Below, one piece after another: positions 42,716 through 51,100 of a stretch of 64,000 nt of DNA. The notes under the pieces were generated by a model. The model was not told the origin of the DNA and ran no database searches. It worked only from the letters and a program-made list of their open reading frames with translations. Source of the stretch: Streptomyces sp. NRRL F-6492 (GTDB taxonomy: Bacteria > Actinomycetota > Actinomycetes > Streptomycetales > Streptomycetaceae); NCBI RefSeq assembly GCF_001280125.1, contig NZ_LGEG01000013.1, forward strand, positions 45,563 through 109,562, given 5' to 3'. The stretch's first letter is position 1, and each line of letters opens with the position of its first letter. The position numbers were made by a program, and so were the translations under genes.

Positions 42716-44024
42716 GCGGCGGCGGCCCCGCGGAGGCGGTGGCGCGCCGGTACAGCGGGCCCAGGGCCGCGCACTGGGCGCCCGCGGCGAGGGCCATGGC
42801 CAGGCAGATGCCGGGCATGCCGAGGCCGGCGACCGAGAAGGCGTACGCGAGCGGGAGCTGGACGAGGACGCCCGCGAGGGTGATCCGGGCGAGGCGCGGG
42901 CTCGCGCCGGTGCCCTCGAAGACCCCGGCGAGCGCGATGTACCCGCCGGTCAGGACCAGGTGGGGGCCGAGGCAGCGCAGGAAGAGCGCGCCCGCCTCCG
43001 CGACCTCGGGTCCGGCGCCGAAGAGCAGCATGACGGGTCCGGCGGTGAGCAGGAACGCCCCGGCGGCGGCCGCGCCGAGGATCCCGCCGAGGAGGAGCGC
43101 CTGCCGTCCGACGGCCCGCCGTTCGTCACGGCCCGCGCCGAGCAGACGGGCGCCGTGGATGGCGGCGGCCTGCCGGACGGCGTAGAAGGCCATGGTGGCG
43201 ACGTACATGGCCTTGGTGGCGATGCCGTAGGCGGCGGTCTCGGTGACGCCGAGCCGGGCGACGACGGAGACGAGGGCGAGGGCGCCCGCCATCCGGACCG
43301 TGAAGTCGGCGGACATGGGCAGTCCGGTGGCGGCGGTGCGGCGCAGCGCTGCGAGGACCGGCAGGGCGGGCCGTACCGCCCGCGCGGCCCGCAGGAGCGG
43401 CTCGCGGCGCAGCACGGCGAGGCCGGCGGCGAGGGCGACGCTCCGGCCGGTCACCGTGGCGAGGGCGGCGCCCGGCACCCCGTACGCGTGGATGAGCAGC
43501 GGGTCGAGGACGAGGATCAGGCCGTTGGCGAGGAAGGCGAGCCGCATGGGGGTGCGGGTGTCCCCGGCGCCCTTGAGGATCCCGTCGAGGACGTTGGTGG
43601 CGAAGAGGACGGCCGTGCCGGGGAGCGAGATCGCGAGGTAGGCGGCGGCCGGGGCGTGGGCGGGGTGGCCGGGGCCGCCGAGCAGGAGGGCGGCGAGCGG
43701 CTCGCGCAGCAGGTGTCCGCCGAGGGCGACGGGCGGCACGAGCAGGGCGCAGAGGGCGGCGCCGCCCCGGGCGGCGGACCGGACGGCGGCGGGGTCGTCG
43801 GCGCCCCGGGCGCGGGCGACGAGGACGGTGGTGCCGGAGCCCGCCATGAGGACGACGCCGAGGAGCAGGTTCTCGACGTTGGTGGCGACGGCGACGGCGG
43901 CGACGGCCGCCCCGCCGAGCCGGGCGACCCAGACGGTGTTGATGATCCCGGCGGCGACCCCGGAGAGGAGTTCGAGGTAGACCGGGCGGGCGAGCCGGAC
44001 GAGCGCGCGCCGGTGTGACGCCAT
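42627..44024 (-). CDS. MATE-family efflux transporter
   Basis: A 465-residue multidrug/sodium- or proton-coupled antiporter with twelve helices in two six-helix halves: the first from LARPVYLELLSGVAAG to the seventh, and the second beginning FTVRMAGALALVSVVARLG. The family signature GxxxGxGDTRTPM is seen as LKGAGDTRTPMRL near residue 165. ATG 44024 has GAGGGGGGAA upstream. It is divergent from the PadR gene, with a perfect 28-bp palindrome between, so PadR-controlled drug efflux is likely. Tail-to-tail overlap of 89 bp with the GT87 gene. Confidence 0.87.
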   Translation of the reverse strand: MASHRRALVRLARPVYLELLSGVAAGIINTVWVARLGGAAVAAVAVATNVENLLLGVVLMAGSGTTVLVARARGADDPAAVRSAARGGAALCALLVPPVALGGHLLREPLAALLLGGPGHPAHAPAAAYLAISLPGTAVLFATNVLDGILKGAGDTRTPMRLAFLANGLILVLDPLLIHAYGVPGAALATVTGRSVALAAGLAVLRREPLLRAARAVRPALPVLAALRRTAATGLPMSADFTVRMAGALALVSVVARLGVTETAAYGIATKAMYVATMAFYAVRQAAAIHGARLLGAGRDERRAVGRQALLLGGILGAAAAGAFLLTAGPVMLLFGAGPEVAEAGALFLRCLGPHLVLTGGYIALAGVFEGTGASPRLARITLAGVLVQLPLAYAFSVAGLGMPGICLAMALAAGAQCAALGPLYRRATASAGPPPLSGTSPTGPSRAPAGPPARARSRRRDAAP

Positions 44025-44033
44025 GAGTTCCCC

Positions 44034-44076
44034 CCTCTTTTCGAGGTACCTCGAAAAGAGGCACCTCGAAAAGAGG
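44034..44076. promoter_or_regulatory. PadR operator: perfect 28-bp palindrome plus extra half-site
   Basis: Bases 44034-44061 are identical to their reverse complement; each half is CCTCTTTTCGAGGT. A further copy of the right half, ACCTCGAAAAGAGG, follows at 44063-44076, 15 bp on from the first. The run ends next to the PadR start and covers the only promoter space of both divergent genes. Confidence 0.85.
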
Positions 44077-44119
44077 TAGCATGACGGTCGGTCCGACGAC
44101 AAGCGAGAAGGGGGAGCCG

Positions 44120-44680
44120 GTGCTGGAGCTGTCGATCCTGGGCTTCCTGCACGAGAAGCCGCTGCACGGGTACGAGCTGAAGGAGCGCATCCACGGCCTG
44201 AGCGGCCACGTCCGCCCGGTCAGCGACGGCGCCCTCTACCCGGCCATCAACCGCCTGGTGGGGAACGGCCTGGTCGACAGCCGAACGGAGCCGGGCGCGA
44301 GCGCCGCCCCGCGCCGGACCCTCTCGCTCACCCCGGAGGGGCGCCGGGAGCTGCTCGACCGGCTGCGCGCCCCCAAGGAGGCCGAGATCACCGACGGCCA
44401 GCGCTTCTTCACCCTGCTCGCCTTCCTCGGCCACCTCCCCGACCCGGCGGACCGGGCGGCCGTGCTCCGCCGCCGCCAGGCGTTCCTGAACGCCCCGGCC
44501 AGCTTCTTCTACGAGGACGGGGTCCCGGTCAGCGCCGAGCGCGAGCCCGACCTGTTCCGCCGGGGCATGCTGCGGATCGCCCGCGCGACGGGCACGGCGG
44601 AGAAGGCGTGGCTGGCGGAGGCCCTGAAGGAGCTGGAGGAGCTGGAGGAGCTGGAGGAGCTGGAGAACGGGACCGGCTAG
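44120..44680 (+). CDS. PadR-family transcriptional regulator
   Basis: A 186-residue regulator with the PadR winged helix at residues ~1-75: VLELSILGFLHEKPLHGYELKERI, then SDGALYPAINRLVGNGLV and the wing RRTLSLTPEGRREL, followed by the Vir C-terminal dimerisation helices. It ends with ELEELEELEELEN, a 9-bp DNA repeat encoding three LEE units. GTG 44120 is chosen for its strong GAAGGGGGAG and because homologues begin here; ATG 44081 would add 13 residues. It likely represses itself and the MATE pump until a drug binds. Confidence 0.87.
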   Translation: MLELSILGFLHEKPLHGYELKERIHGLSGHVRPVSDGALYPAINRLVGNGLVDSRTEPGASAAPRRTLSLTPEGRRELLDRLRAPKEAEITDGQRFFTLLAFLGHLPDPADRAAVLRRRQAFLNAPASFFYEDGVPVSAEREPDLFRRGMLRIARATGTAEKAWLAEALKELEELEELEELENGTG

Positions 44681-44702
44681 GGCCCGATCCGCCGGACACC
44701 CC

Positions 44703-45929
44703 CTAGCCGAGCTGCTCCCGCACGTACGCGCGCCAGTCCTCGGTGAACTCCTCCGGGGTGGTGTCCAGGACGTCGTGGAGCGCGTTCTCCACCGCGCCCT
44801 CCCGGCCCGGGTGCGCGCCCACCGCCCGGTAGAACGCGGCGAGCCCCTCCTCGCCCCAGCGCTCCGCGACCATCTCGCAGGCCAGCCAGCCGCCCTCGTA
44901 GGCCTTCGCCAGGGCCTGCGCGTCCCCGCCGAAGGCGAAGTCGGCGTCCTCCGGGAGCCGGACGGGCGGCTCGCCGTCCTGGACCGCGCGGCGCAGCTCG
45001 GGGGCGGCCTGCGCGGGGGTGCGGTCGGCGTCCCGGTAGGCGATCCAGTCCGCGAAGCCCTCGGAGAGCCAGACCGGGGTCGACGGGGTGGTGTGGGCGC
45101 GGGTGGCGACGTGGACGGTCTCGTGGGTGAGGACGAGCTGCCGGCCGAAGTCGCCGAGCATCCCGTACGCGTCGGGGTTGACGATCACCCGGTCGGCGGG
45201 GGCGTCCGCCCCGCCCCTGGTCTCGCCCGTGGTGACGGCCGCTATCCCCCGGTAGGAGTCCCCGGACGCCCCGAGGAGCTCCCCCATGGCGTCCAGGGAG
45301 CCGGGGACGAGGACGACCACCCGGCGGGCCCAGTCCTCGGGCCAGGCCCCGGTGACGGCGGGGACCGCCCGGTCGGCCGCCGCCGCGATCTCCTGGAGCC
45401 GCGCCCGGCCCTGGCCGACGCCGAGGACCAGCGAGCGGGCCCCCTGGACGGCCGTGACGTCGCCCTGCTCCCACAGCTGCCGGGGCGCGCCCTCCGCGGG
45501 CCGCTCGCCGGTCACGTACCAGCGTCCGTTCCGCTCGGTGAGGTCCAGGACCCGGGCGCCGGTGACGGGCCGCCGGTCGTGGCCCCTGAGCCGGTGGCCG
45601 AGCTCGGCGCGGGCGGTGACCCGGTCGGGGGCGGTGCGCTCGACGCCGGTGACCTCGTACGACCAGCCGTCGAGCGGTACCGCCGCGAGCCGCCGGTAGA
45701 CGGTGAGGGCGGCCGGCGCGTAGGCGGGGTCGAGGGCGGCCCGGTAGCCGGCCTCGTCGCGGGCGAGGAGGGCCCTGGCGTGCTCGTCGAGGAGCGCCTG
45801 GATCTCCCGGGACTCGGTCCGGGCGGCGGGCCCGGTCCCCGCGCAGCCGACGAGGCCCGCCAGGGCGAGCAGCAGGGACAGCAGGCAGAAGACCGCCGGC
45901 CGTCGCGCTCCGTACTCCTGACCCGCCAC
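44703..45929 (-). CDS. Putative lipoprotein zinc metallopeptidase
   Basis: A 408-residue protein with a lipoprotein signal (LSLLLALAGLVGCAGTG, lipobox Cys at ~29). The middle forms a mixed fold with VTGVERTAPDRVTARAELG. The C-terminal half has an HExxH motif, THETVHVAT (His269, Glu270, His273), and a downstream Glu in WLSEGFADWIAYRD about 20 residues on, the gluzincin arrangement, so a surface peptidase is plausible. GTG 45929 is preceded by GGAGG at unusually short spacing. Substrate unknown; it lies next to two peptidoglycan hydrolase genes. Confidence 0.7.
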   Translation of the reverse strand: MAGQEYGARRPAVFCLLSLLLALAGLVGCAGTGPAARTESREIQALLDEHARALLARDEAGYRAALDPAYAPAALTVYRRLAAVPLDGWSYEVTGVERTAPDRVTARAELGHRLRGHDRRPVTGARVLDLTERNGRWYVTGERPAEGAPRQLWEQGDVTAVQGARSLVLGVGQGRARLQEIAAAADRAVPAVTGAWPEDWARRVVVLVPGSLDAMGELLGASGDSYRGIAAVTTGETRGGADAPADRVIVNPDAYGMLGDFGRQLVLTHETVHVATRAHTTPSTPVWLSEGFADWIAYRDADRTPAQAAPELRRAVQDGEPPVRLPEDADFAFGGDAQALAKAYEGGWLACEMVAERWGEEGLAAFYRAVGAHPGREGAVENALHDVLDTTPEEFTEDWRAYVREQLG

Positions 45930-45955
45930 GCCTCCGATCGTACGATCCGAACGGC

Positions 45956-45999
45956 GGGCGCGGTCCCCGGGGCCCGTCCGGCCCCGGGGGGCCGCGCCC
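45956..45999 (-). terminator. Terminator after first NlpC/P60 gene
   Basis: A 19-bp GC stem with one bulge (45956-45974 with 45980-45999) and CGTCC loop directly follows the stop of the NlpC/P60 gene at 46003 on the minus strand. Confidence 0.65.
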
Positions 46000-46002
46000 G
46001 GC

Positions 46003-47067
46003 TCAGACTCGGGTCACCGTCGCGTGCGACATCATGTTCACCGGGTCGTAGCGGACCCGGGCGCCGGGGTAGGGCGCGTGGATGACCTGCCCGTTCCCGA
46101 CGTAGATCGCCACGTGGCTGGCGTCGCCCCGGTACGTGACGAGGTCCCCCGGCCGCGCCTGCGAGAGCGGCACCTGCCGGCCGGCGTACCGCTGGGCCGC
46201 CGAGGTGCGCGGCAGGCCGATCCCGGCCTGGCGGTAGGACCAGACCATCAGGCCCGAGCAGTCGAAGGCGGAGGGGCCGGTCGCCCCCCACACGTACGGC
46301 CGGCCGACCGCGCTCCGGGCGGCGGCCACGGCGGCGGCGACCCGCGAGGAGACCGGGCCGGAGCCGACGGCGGCGGTCGGCTCCCCGGGCGCTCCGCCGA
46401 AGGCGCCGATGGCGCCGTCGGCGCCGTCGGCGCGGGCGTCCTCGCGGCCGCCGGTGCGGGAGGCGCGGTCCTCGAAGTCGGCGCGCTCCGCGGCGGTGAG
46501 GGAGGCGAGCAGCCGGCGGGCCTCGGCGAGCTTCCGCTCGACGGTGCGCTTGTGGCGGGCGACCTCGGTCCGGCTGCGCTCCAGTTCGTCCAGGGTCGTG
46601 CGGGCCTCGCTCCGCTGCTGGCCCAGCCGGCGCTGCTCCCGCTGGAGTTCGCCGAGCGCGGCGCCCTGGCGGGCGGTGAGCCGGTCGAGGGCCGAGGCGC
46701 GTTCGAGGTAGCTGTCCGGGTCGGAGGAGAGCAGCAGGGCGAGGGCCGGATCGATGCCGCCGGAGCGGTACTGGGCCCCGGCGAGCGAGCCGAGGACGCC
46801 CCGCATGCGGTTGACGCGCTCCTGGCCGCGGGCCAGGGCGTCCCGGGCCCGGGAGACCGTGCGGCGCAGCGCGTCCGCCTTCTCGTCCGCCGCGTTGTAG
46901 CCCTCGGTGGCCCGCTCGGCCTCCTCGAAGAGGCGGTCGACCCTGGTCCGGGCGGCCTCGGCACCGGGGTCGGCGCTCGCGGGGACGGCCCCGAGGGACG
47001 CGGCCGCGGTGGCCGCCGCGGCGGCGGTGAGGACGGTGACCCGGGCGGGTCGGCGGTGGGACGCCAC
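46003..47067 (-). CDS. NlpC/P60 peptidoglycan hydrolase (paralogue 1)
   Basis: A 354-residue secreted endopeptidase: signal peptide (residues ~1-32, ending VPASA-DP), a long coiled coil at ~35-210 (YNAADEKADALRRTVSRARDAL and GQERVNRMRGVLGSLAGAQYRSGG in parts), and a C-terminal NlpC/P60 domain with catalytic Cys270 in FDCSGLMVW, His in DASHVAIYVG and a third residue His in QVIHAPYPG. Such enzymes cut D-Glu-DAP bonds in stem peptides. It is the paralogue of the gene at 47262-48311. GTG 47067 has GGAGCG upstream. The same place in M. tuberculosis holds Rv2190c. Confidence 0.9.
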   Translation of the reverse strand: MASHRRPARVTVLTAAAAATAAASLGAVPASADPGAEAARTRVDRLFEEAERATEGYNAADEKADALRRTVSRARDALARGQERVNRMRGVLGSLAGAQYRSGGIDPALALLLSSDPDSYLERASALDRLTARQGAALGELQREQRRLGQQRSEARTTLDELERSRTEVARHKRTVERKLAEARRLLASLTAAERADFEDRASRTGGREDARADGADGAIGAFGGAPGEPTAAVGSGPVSSRVAAAVAAARSAVGRPYVWGATGPSAFDCSGLMVWSYRQAGIGLPRTSAAQRYAGRQVPLSQARPGDLVTYRGDASHVAIYVGNGQVIHAPYPGARVRYDPVNMMSHATVTRV

Positions 47068-47160
47068 GGATCGCGCTCCGTTCGGCTCGACGCAGACTGG
47101 CGCGGCAGACAGTAGCCGCTGCCACCCCCGCGTCCAACGAAGGCGCCGGGCACACAAAGT

Positions 47161-47199
47161 GACGCCCCGCCGGAGAACACAGGTCACCGGCGGGGCGTC
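47161..47199 (-). terminator. Terminator after second NlpC/P60 gene
   Basis: Perfect 13-bp stem GACGCCCCGCCGG / CCGGCGGGGCGTC with a 13-base loop, 60 bp after the stop of the gene at 47262. Confidence 0.65.
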
Positions 47200-47261
47200 G
47201 GGTCAGCGTGCGTCGCGGGGAACCACCCGTTCGGGCGGCACACCGCGGCGGGTCGCGGGGG

Positions 47262-48311
47262 TCAGCCGCCGATGCGGACGCCGAACTGGAAGGTGCCCAG
47301 GTAACCCATCGACTCGTAGCGCACGTTGGCGCCCGGGTAGGGGGCGTGCAGGACGGTGTTGTTGCCCGCGTACAGGCCGACGTGCGACAGGTTGTTGAAG
47401 AAGACCAGGTCGCCCGGCTTGAGCTGGCTGCGGCCGATCTTCGTGCCGTCGTTCTGCTGGGTGTAGGTGACGCGGCTGAGGTTGGCGCCGGCCTGGCCGT
47501 AGGCCCACTGGGTCAGACCCGAGCAGTCGAACGAGGAGGGGCCCTCGTGGCCGGAGGCGTACGGCATGCCGACCCGGGTGGCGGCGGCGCTGAGCGCGGC
47601 GGCGCCGAGGCCGCTCGCGGGGGCCTCGTTGCCGAGGTCGAGCCGCTCGCCGGCGGCGCGGCTGGCGCGCTGCTCCTTCGCCCGCTCCTCCTCCGCGATC
47701 CTGGCCTTCTCGGCCGCGGTGAGGGTGTTGAGGAGCTTCTGGGCCTCGGCCAGCTTGCCCTGGTACTTGCGCTTCTTGTCGCCGAGGGTCTTGCGGACGC
47801 TCTCCAGGTCGCCGAGCTTCTCGGTGGCCTCGGCGCGCTGCTGGGAGAGGGTGCGCTGCTTGGCCTGGATCGCGGTGAGCACGTCGGCCTGCTGGGCGCT
47901 CAGCTGGTCGATCGCGGACGCCTTGTCGAGGTAGGTGTCCGGGTCGCCGGAGAGGAAGAGCTGGAGGGCCGGGTCGATGCCGCCGGAGCGGTACTGGGCG
48001 CTGGCGACCGAACCGATCTTGTCGCGCAGGGTGTTGAGCTCCTGCTGACCGCGGGCCACCTTGTCCTGGAGCTGACCGATCTCCTTCTGCAGCTTGCCCC
48101 GGCGCTCGTCGGCCTGGTTGTACTGCTCCGTGGCCTCCTCGGCCTCGTGGTGCAGCGCGTCGACCTTCGACTTGACCTCGTCGATCTTGGGCTTGGCGGG
48201 AGCCGCCTGGGCACCGGACTGGGCGGTGAGGGCGACGGCCGCGGCGGCGGTCACGGTGAGCACGGTCACACGGGTGCGGCTCGGCTGCTTGGGTCGACGG
48301 TGGGACGCCAC
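47262..48311 (-). CDS. NlpC/P60 peptidoglycan hydrolase (paralogue 2)
   Basis: A 349-residue secreted endopeptidase with the same layout as the previous gene: signal peptide after MASHRRPKQPSRTRVTVLTV, coiled-coil region ~40-200 (YNQADERRGKLQKEIGQLQ), and NlpC/P60 domain with Cys263 in FDCSGLTQW, His in LSHVGLYAG and VLHAPYPG. Both begin MASHRRP, have SAQYRSGGIDPAL in the coil, and end in the same fold, so they arose by tandem duplication. The GTG start is flanked by a hairpin that pairs the Shine-Dalgarno (48312-48327). Roles in growth or sporulation-related wall cleavage are expected. Confidence 0.92.
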   Translation of the reverse strand: MASHRRPKQPSRTRVTVLTVTAAAAVALTAQSGAQAAPAKPKIDEVKSKVDALHHEAEEATEQYNQADERRGKLQKEIGQLQDKVARGQQELNTLRDKIGSVASAQYRSGGIDPALQLFLSGDPDTYLDKASAIDQLSAQQADVLTAIQAKQRTLSQQRAEATEKLGDLESVRKTLGDKKRKYQGKLAEAQKLLNTLTAAEKARIAEEERAKEQRASRAAGERLDLGNEAPASGLGAAALSAAATRVGMPYASGHEGPSSFDCSGLTQWAYGQAGANLSRVTYTQQNDGTKIGRSQLKPGDLVFFNNLSHVGLYAGNNTVLHAPYPGANVRYESMGYLGTFQFGVRIGG

Positions 48312-48444
48312 GAAGGCGATCTCCTTCTTCCTCGAGCCGCCAACCGGTCAGGGGCAGGCGGTTCCTCCGCCGTCACCCCGGATGGGTGATCAACCGCGCG
48401 AAGGTTCGAGCCCCGACCCTAGTGACCGAGTTGTGATCATTCAA
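48312..48444 (-). promoter_or_regulatory. Structured leader, promoter and SD-sequestering hairpin of the NlpC gene
   Basis: On the minus strand TTGAAT (48439-48444), 17 bp and TAGGGT (48416-48421) form a housekeeping-type promoter. The ~98-base leader then holds hairpins (CACCC-ATCC-GGGGTG; GGCGG-AGGAA-CCGCC) and ends GAAGG-AGATCG-CCTTC directly before the GTG, pairing the AAGGAG Shine-Dalgarno. It has no match to the ydaO aptamer core that I can confirm. Confidence 0.5.
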
Positions 48445-48565
48445 ATCCCACCGGAGAAAATCTCGCTCACGCACCACATTATTTACCTACATCGCACGGG
48501 CAGTGAGGGGTGGTTGACGGTCCGCCGTCCACAATCCGGGCATAACGCGCAGGAGTTACGAGGGG

Positions 48566-49930
48566 TCACGAGAGCCGCGAAAGCCGCTTCAGCAACAAGG
48601 CGGACGCGACCGGGCGCGCCCCCGCCTTCGCCACCCCGTCGGCCACCTCGCGGTCCGTGGAGACCACCACGACCGGCCGCCCCGGCGGCTCCGCCCGCAC
48701 CAGCTGCCGGATCAACTCGTCGGCCGTGACACCGGGCTTGGAGAACAGCACCCGCACCCCGCGCGGCGGCGCGAGCAGCACCGGGGCCGCCAGCTCCGCC
48801 CCGTCGAAGACACAGGTGACCTCGGCGCCCGAGCGGGCCGCAAGGGCCGAGAGCCCGCCGAGCAGCCGCAGCCGCTGCTTCTCCAGCGGCATCGTCGGAT
48901 AGCCGGTCTTGGTGACGTTGTAGCCGTCGACCACCAGATGGGTCTGCGGCAGCGACAGGAGCTGGTCGAGCAGCGCCGGGTCGGTCTCGGAGAGCGCCCG
49001 CGCCGCGATGTCCTTCGGGGACATCCGCCCCGGCTCCACCGCGTCCACGGTGTCCGCCGGGTGCGTCGAGACGGGCGGCAGCGCGAGCTCGCGGCGCAGC
49101 CCCTGGGCCGCGTCGAGGACCGTGTCGAGCAGCAGCCGCAGCCGCATGTCCTCCACCGAACGCCCCTCGCGGGCGGTCCTGCGACTGGCCTCCAGGGCCG
49201 CCTCGACCTCGCCCAGCCGGGCCCTGAGCCGCCGGCTCTCGCTCTCGGCGGCCGACACCTGGGCCGCCGACTCCGCCCGCGCGGCCTCGATCTCGCCCTG
49301 GACCTTGCGCAGCGCGGCCTCGCCCCGCTTCACGTCGCTCTGCGCGCTGCGCAGCTTGCGGTGGAGCGACTCGGCCTCCTTGCGGGCCGCGTCGAGGTCG
49401 TGCCGCAACTGCTCGCTCTCGCCCCGGGAGCGGTCCCGGGCGGCGGCCAGCTCCTCGCGCAGCCGCTCCAGTTCGCGCCGACCGGCCTCGTCGGCCCGCT
49501 CGGCGTCGGCCCGCAGGGCCTCCTCGCCCGCGGCGGCGACCAGCTTGACCCAGCCGGGCGGGCGCAGCACGTAGGCGGCGGCCGCCACGTCGACGGGGTC
49601 GGCGGCCGCGGGCGGGGTGCCGCCCTCCACGGCGCCGGCCAGCTCGGGCTGGCCCTGCCGGAACCGCTCGCCGATCCGCTGCCGGAAGAGCGGGTCGCCC
49701 TCCAGGGCGGTGGCCATCGCGTTGCCGGCGAACTTGGCCCGCCGGCTCGCGGTGAACCGGGCGTACTGCCGCAGGGGCGCGGGCAGCTCCGCGACGGTCA
49801 GCCCGCCGAAGGCGTCGGCGACCAGCGCGACGACCCGCCGCCGTACGCCCTCCGGCAGCGGGTGGTCGAGCGTCTCGGCGGCGTCACCTGCCGCGCCGGC
49901 CGGCTCTCCACCGTGCGCGGGCTGCTCCAC
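48566..49930 (-). CDS. NYN-domain RNase-like protein with coiled coil
   Basis: A 454-residue cytoplasmic protein: helical N-terminus (HPLPEGVRRRVVALVADAFGGL), long coiled coil at about residues 130-270 (ELERLREELAAARDRSRGESE and similar), and a C-terminal NYN/PIN-like domain with THLVVDGYNVTKTGY (active-site Asp and Asn near 331-345) followed by VTCVFDGAEL and VVVVSTDREVA, which match YacP-type RNases. GTG 49930 has a weak GGGGTGACGG upstream. Predicted endoribonuclease; RNA target unknown. Upstream of it lies a zinc ribbon gene. Confidence 0.82.
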   Translation of the reverse strand: MEQPAHGGEPAGAAGDAAETLDHPLPEGVRRRVVALVADAFGGLTVAELPAPLRQYARFTASRRAKFAGNAMATALEGDPLFRQRIGERFRQGQPELAGAVEGGTPPAAADPVDVAAAAYVLRPPGWVKLVAAAGEEALRADAERADEAGRRELERLREELAAARDRSRGESEQLRHDLDAARKEAESLHRKLRSAQSDVKRGEAALRKVQGEIEAARAESAAQVSAAESESRRLRARLGEVEAALEASRRTAREGRSVEDMRLRLLLDTVLDAAQGLRRELALPPVSTHPADTVDAVEPGRMSPKDIAARALSETDPALLDQLLSLPQTHLVVDGYNVTKTGYPTMPLEKQRLRLLGGLSALAARSGAEVTCVFDGAELAAPVLLAPPRGVRVLFSKPGVTADELIRQLVRAEPPGRPVVVVSTDREVADGVAKAGARPVASALLLKRLSRLS

Positions 49931-49963
49931 GATCCGTCACCCCTATGTCGTCCGCGCCGTCCC

Positions 49964-50206
49964 TCAGGAGGCGGCGCCCGGCCTGTCCACCAGTTCGATC
50001 TGGTCCACCGCGTTGCACCAGCGGCAGCGGACCGACTCGATGGTCTCACTGACCACCTGCCGCTCCTCGACCTTCGGCTCCCCCGCGAGGTCCAGATGGA
50101 CGTACTCGACGACCTTGGACGAGCGGGTCACGTCGAAGCGGGTGAGGTTGCCGCAGAGCGTGCAGCGCCAGCGGGTCTCGGCGGTCGGCAGGGGAACCGT
50201 CGTCAT
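49964..50206 (-). CDS. Small zinc-ribbon protein
   Basis: An 80-residue protein with two Cys pairs, RCTLCGN at residues 14-20 and VRCRWCN at about 59-65, spaced as a zinc ribbon, and a beta-rich middle (TRFDVTRSSKVVEYVHLDL). No function is known. ATG 50206 has AGGAAGAAGGAC upstream. It precedes the NYN gene by 33 bp on the same strand, suggesting an operon; zinc ribbons often bind nucleic acid, so a shared RNA role is possible. Confidence 0.75.
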   Translation of the reverse strand: MTTVPLPTAETRWRCTLCGNLTRFDVTRSSKVVEYVHLDLAGEPKVEERQVVSETIESVRCRWCNAVDQIELVDRPGAAS

Positions 50207-50365
50207 CGAGCCGTCCTTCTTCCTGTTGCGTGGTACTCAGGTGCGGGAGCCGCGGTGCGCCGTCGAACTGCGGTCGTACTGCCCGCAACCCTACGGCCTC
50301 ACGGGCGGGCGGGGGCACGGCGAGGCGCTCTGTCCACTTCGTCCCCGGTGCGCCATCATCGGCCC

Positions 50366-51100
50366 ATGATCGATCGGCGAAGCGCGGTGACCGGTACCCT
50401 GCGGGGCGCCCGCGACGGGCCCACGGTGACGTACGGGCTCATCGCCGCCTGCTGCCTCCTCTTCGTGTTCGGCCCGGTCTCCGGACTGAACCCGGCGTAC
50501 GGCACGGGGGACGCGCTGCTGGCGGCCCAGGGCTCGTACTTCCGCCGCTGGGGGGTCGTCCCCGCCGAGCTGATGAGCGGTGAGCCGCGCGCCCTGCTCA
50601 CCCCGTTCACCGCGCTCTTCGTCCACGGGAGCTGGCTCCACCTCCTGGGGAACATGCTCTTCCTGTACGTCTTCGGCGCGATGGCCGAGGAGCGCATGGG
50701 CCGGTTCGCCTTCGCCCTCTTCTACGCGGCCACCGGCTACCTGGCCCTCGCCGGGTACGCGGCGGCGCACGCGCACAGCGAGCAGACCCTCGTCGGGGCG
50801 TCGGGGGCGATCTCCGGGGTGCTCGGGGCCTTCCTCTTCCTCTTCCCGCGCTCCCGGGTCACCAGCCTCTTCCCCTTCCTCCTCTTCCTGCCGCTGCGCT
50901 TCCCCGCCTGGATCGTGCTGATCTTCTGGTTCACGCTCCAGTGGATGGCCGCGCGGGCGGCGGGCGCGGGGCCCGGCGTCGCCTATCTGGCCCACGTGGT
51001 GGGCTTCGCCCTCGGCTTCCTCTACGCCTGGGTGCGCTACCGGGGTGGGGATAGAGTGAAAGCCCCAGCCGCGGCGACCGAGGGAGAAAGCCAGCCGTGA
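50366..51100 (+). CDS. Rhomboid family intramembrane serine protease
   Basis: A 244-residue rhomboid with six membrane helices. The catalytic Ser is in GASGAISGVLGAFLF near residue 146 and the His in LAHVVGFALGF near 209; HLLGNMLFLYVFG carries the conserved Asn. The C-terminal WVRYRGGDRVKAP is basic. ATG 50366 has no clear Shine-Dalgarno; CATCAT six bases upstream could be a weak -10 of a leaderless mRNA. Its stop overlaps the GTG of the next gene by four bases, so the two products are co-translated. Confidence 0.88.
   Translation: MIDRRSAVTGTLRGARDGPTVTYGLIAACCLLFVFGPVSGLNPAYGTGDALLAAQGSYFRRWGVVPAELMSGEPRALLTPFTALFVHGSWLHLLGNMLFLYVFGAMAEERMGRFAFALFYAATGYLALAGYAAAHAHSEQTLVGASGAISGVLGAFLFLFPRSRVTSLFPFLLFLPLRFPAWIVLIFWFTLQWMAARAAGAGPGVAYLAHVVGFALGFLYAWVRYRGGDRVKAPAAATEGESQP

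Noticed and set aside
48312..48410. c-di-AMP (ydaO) riboswitch before the NlpC gene
   Set aside because: A GGGGTGAC element is present but the conserved ydaO 3' segments are not found; kept only as a structured leader.
50226..50241. Second MacR-like box (GGTACTCAGG) before the zinc-ribbon gene
   Set aside because: Only the right half matches; the left half has almost no agreement.
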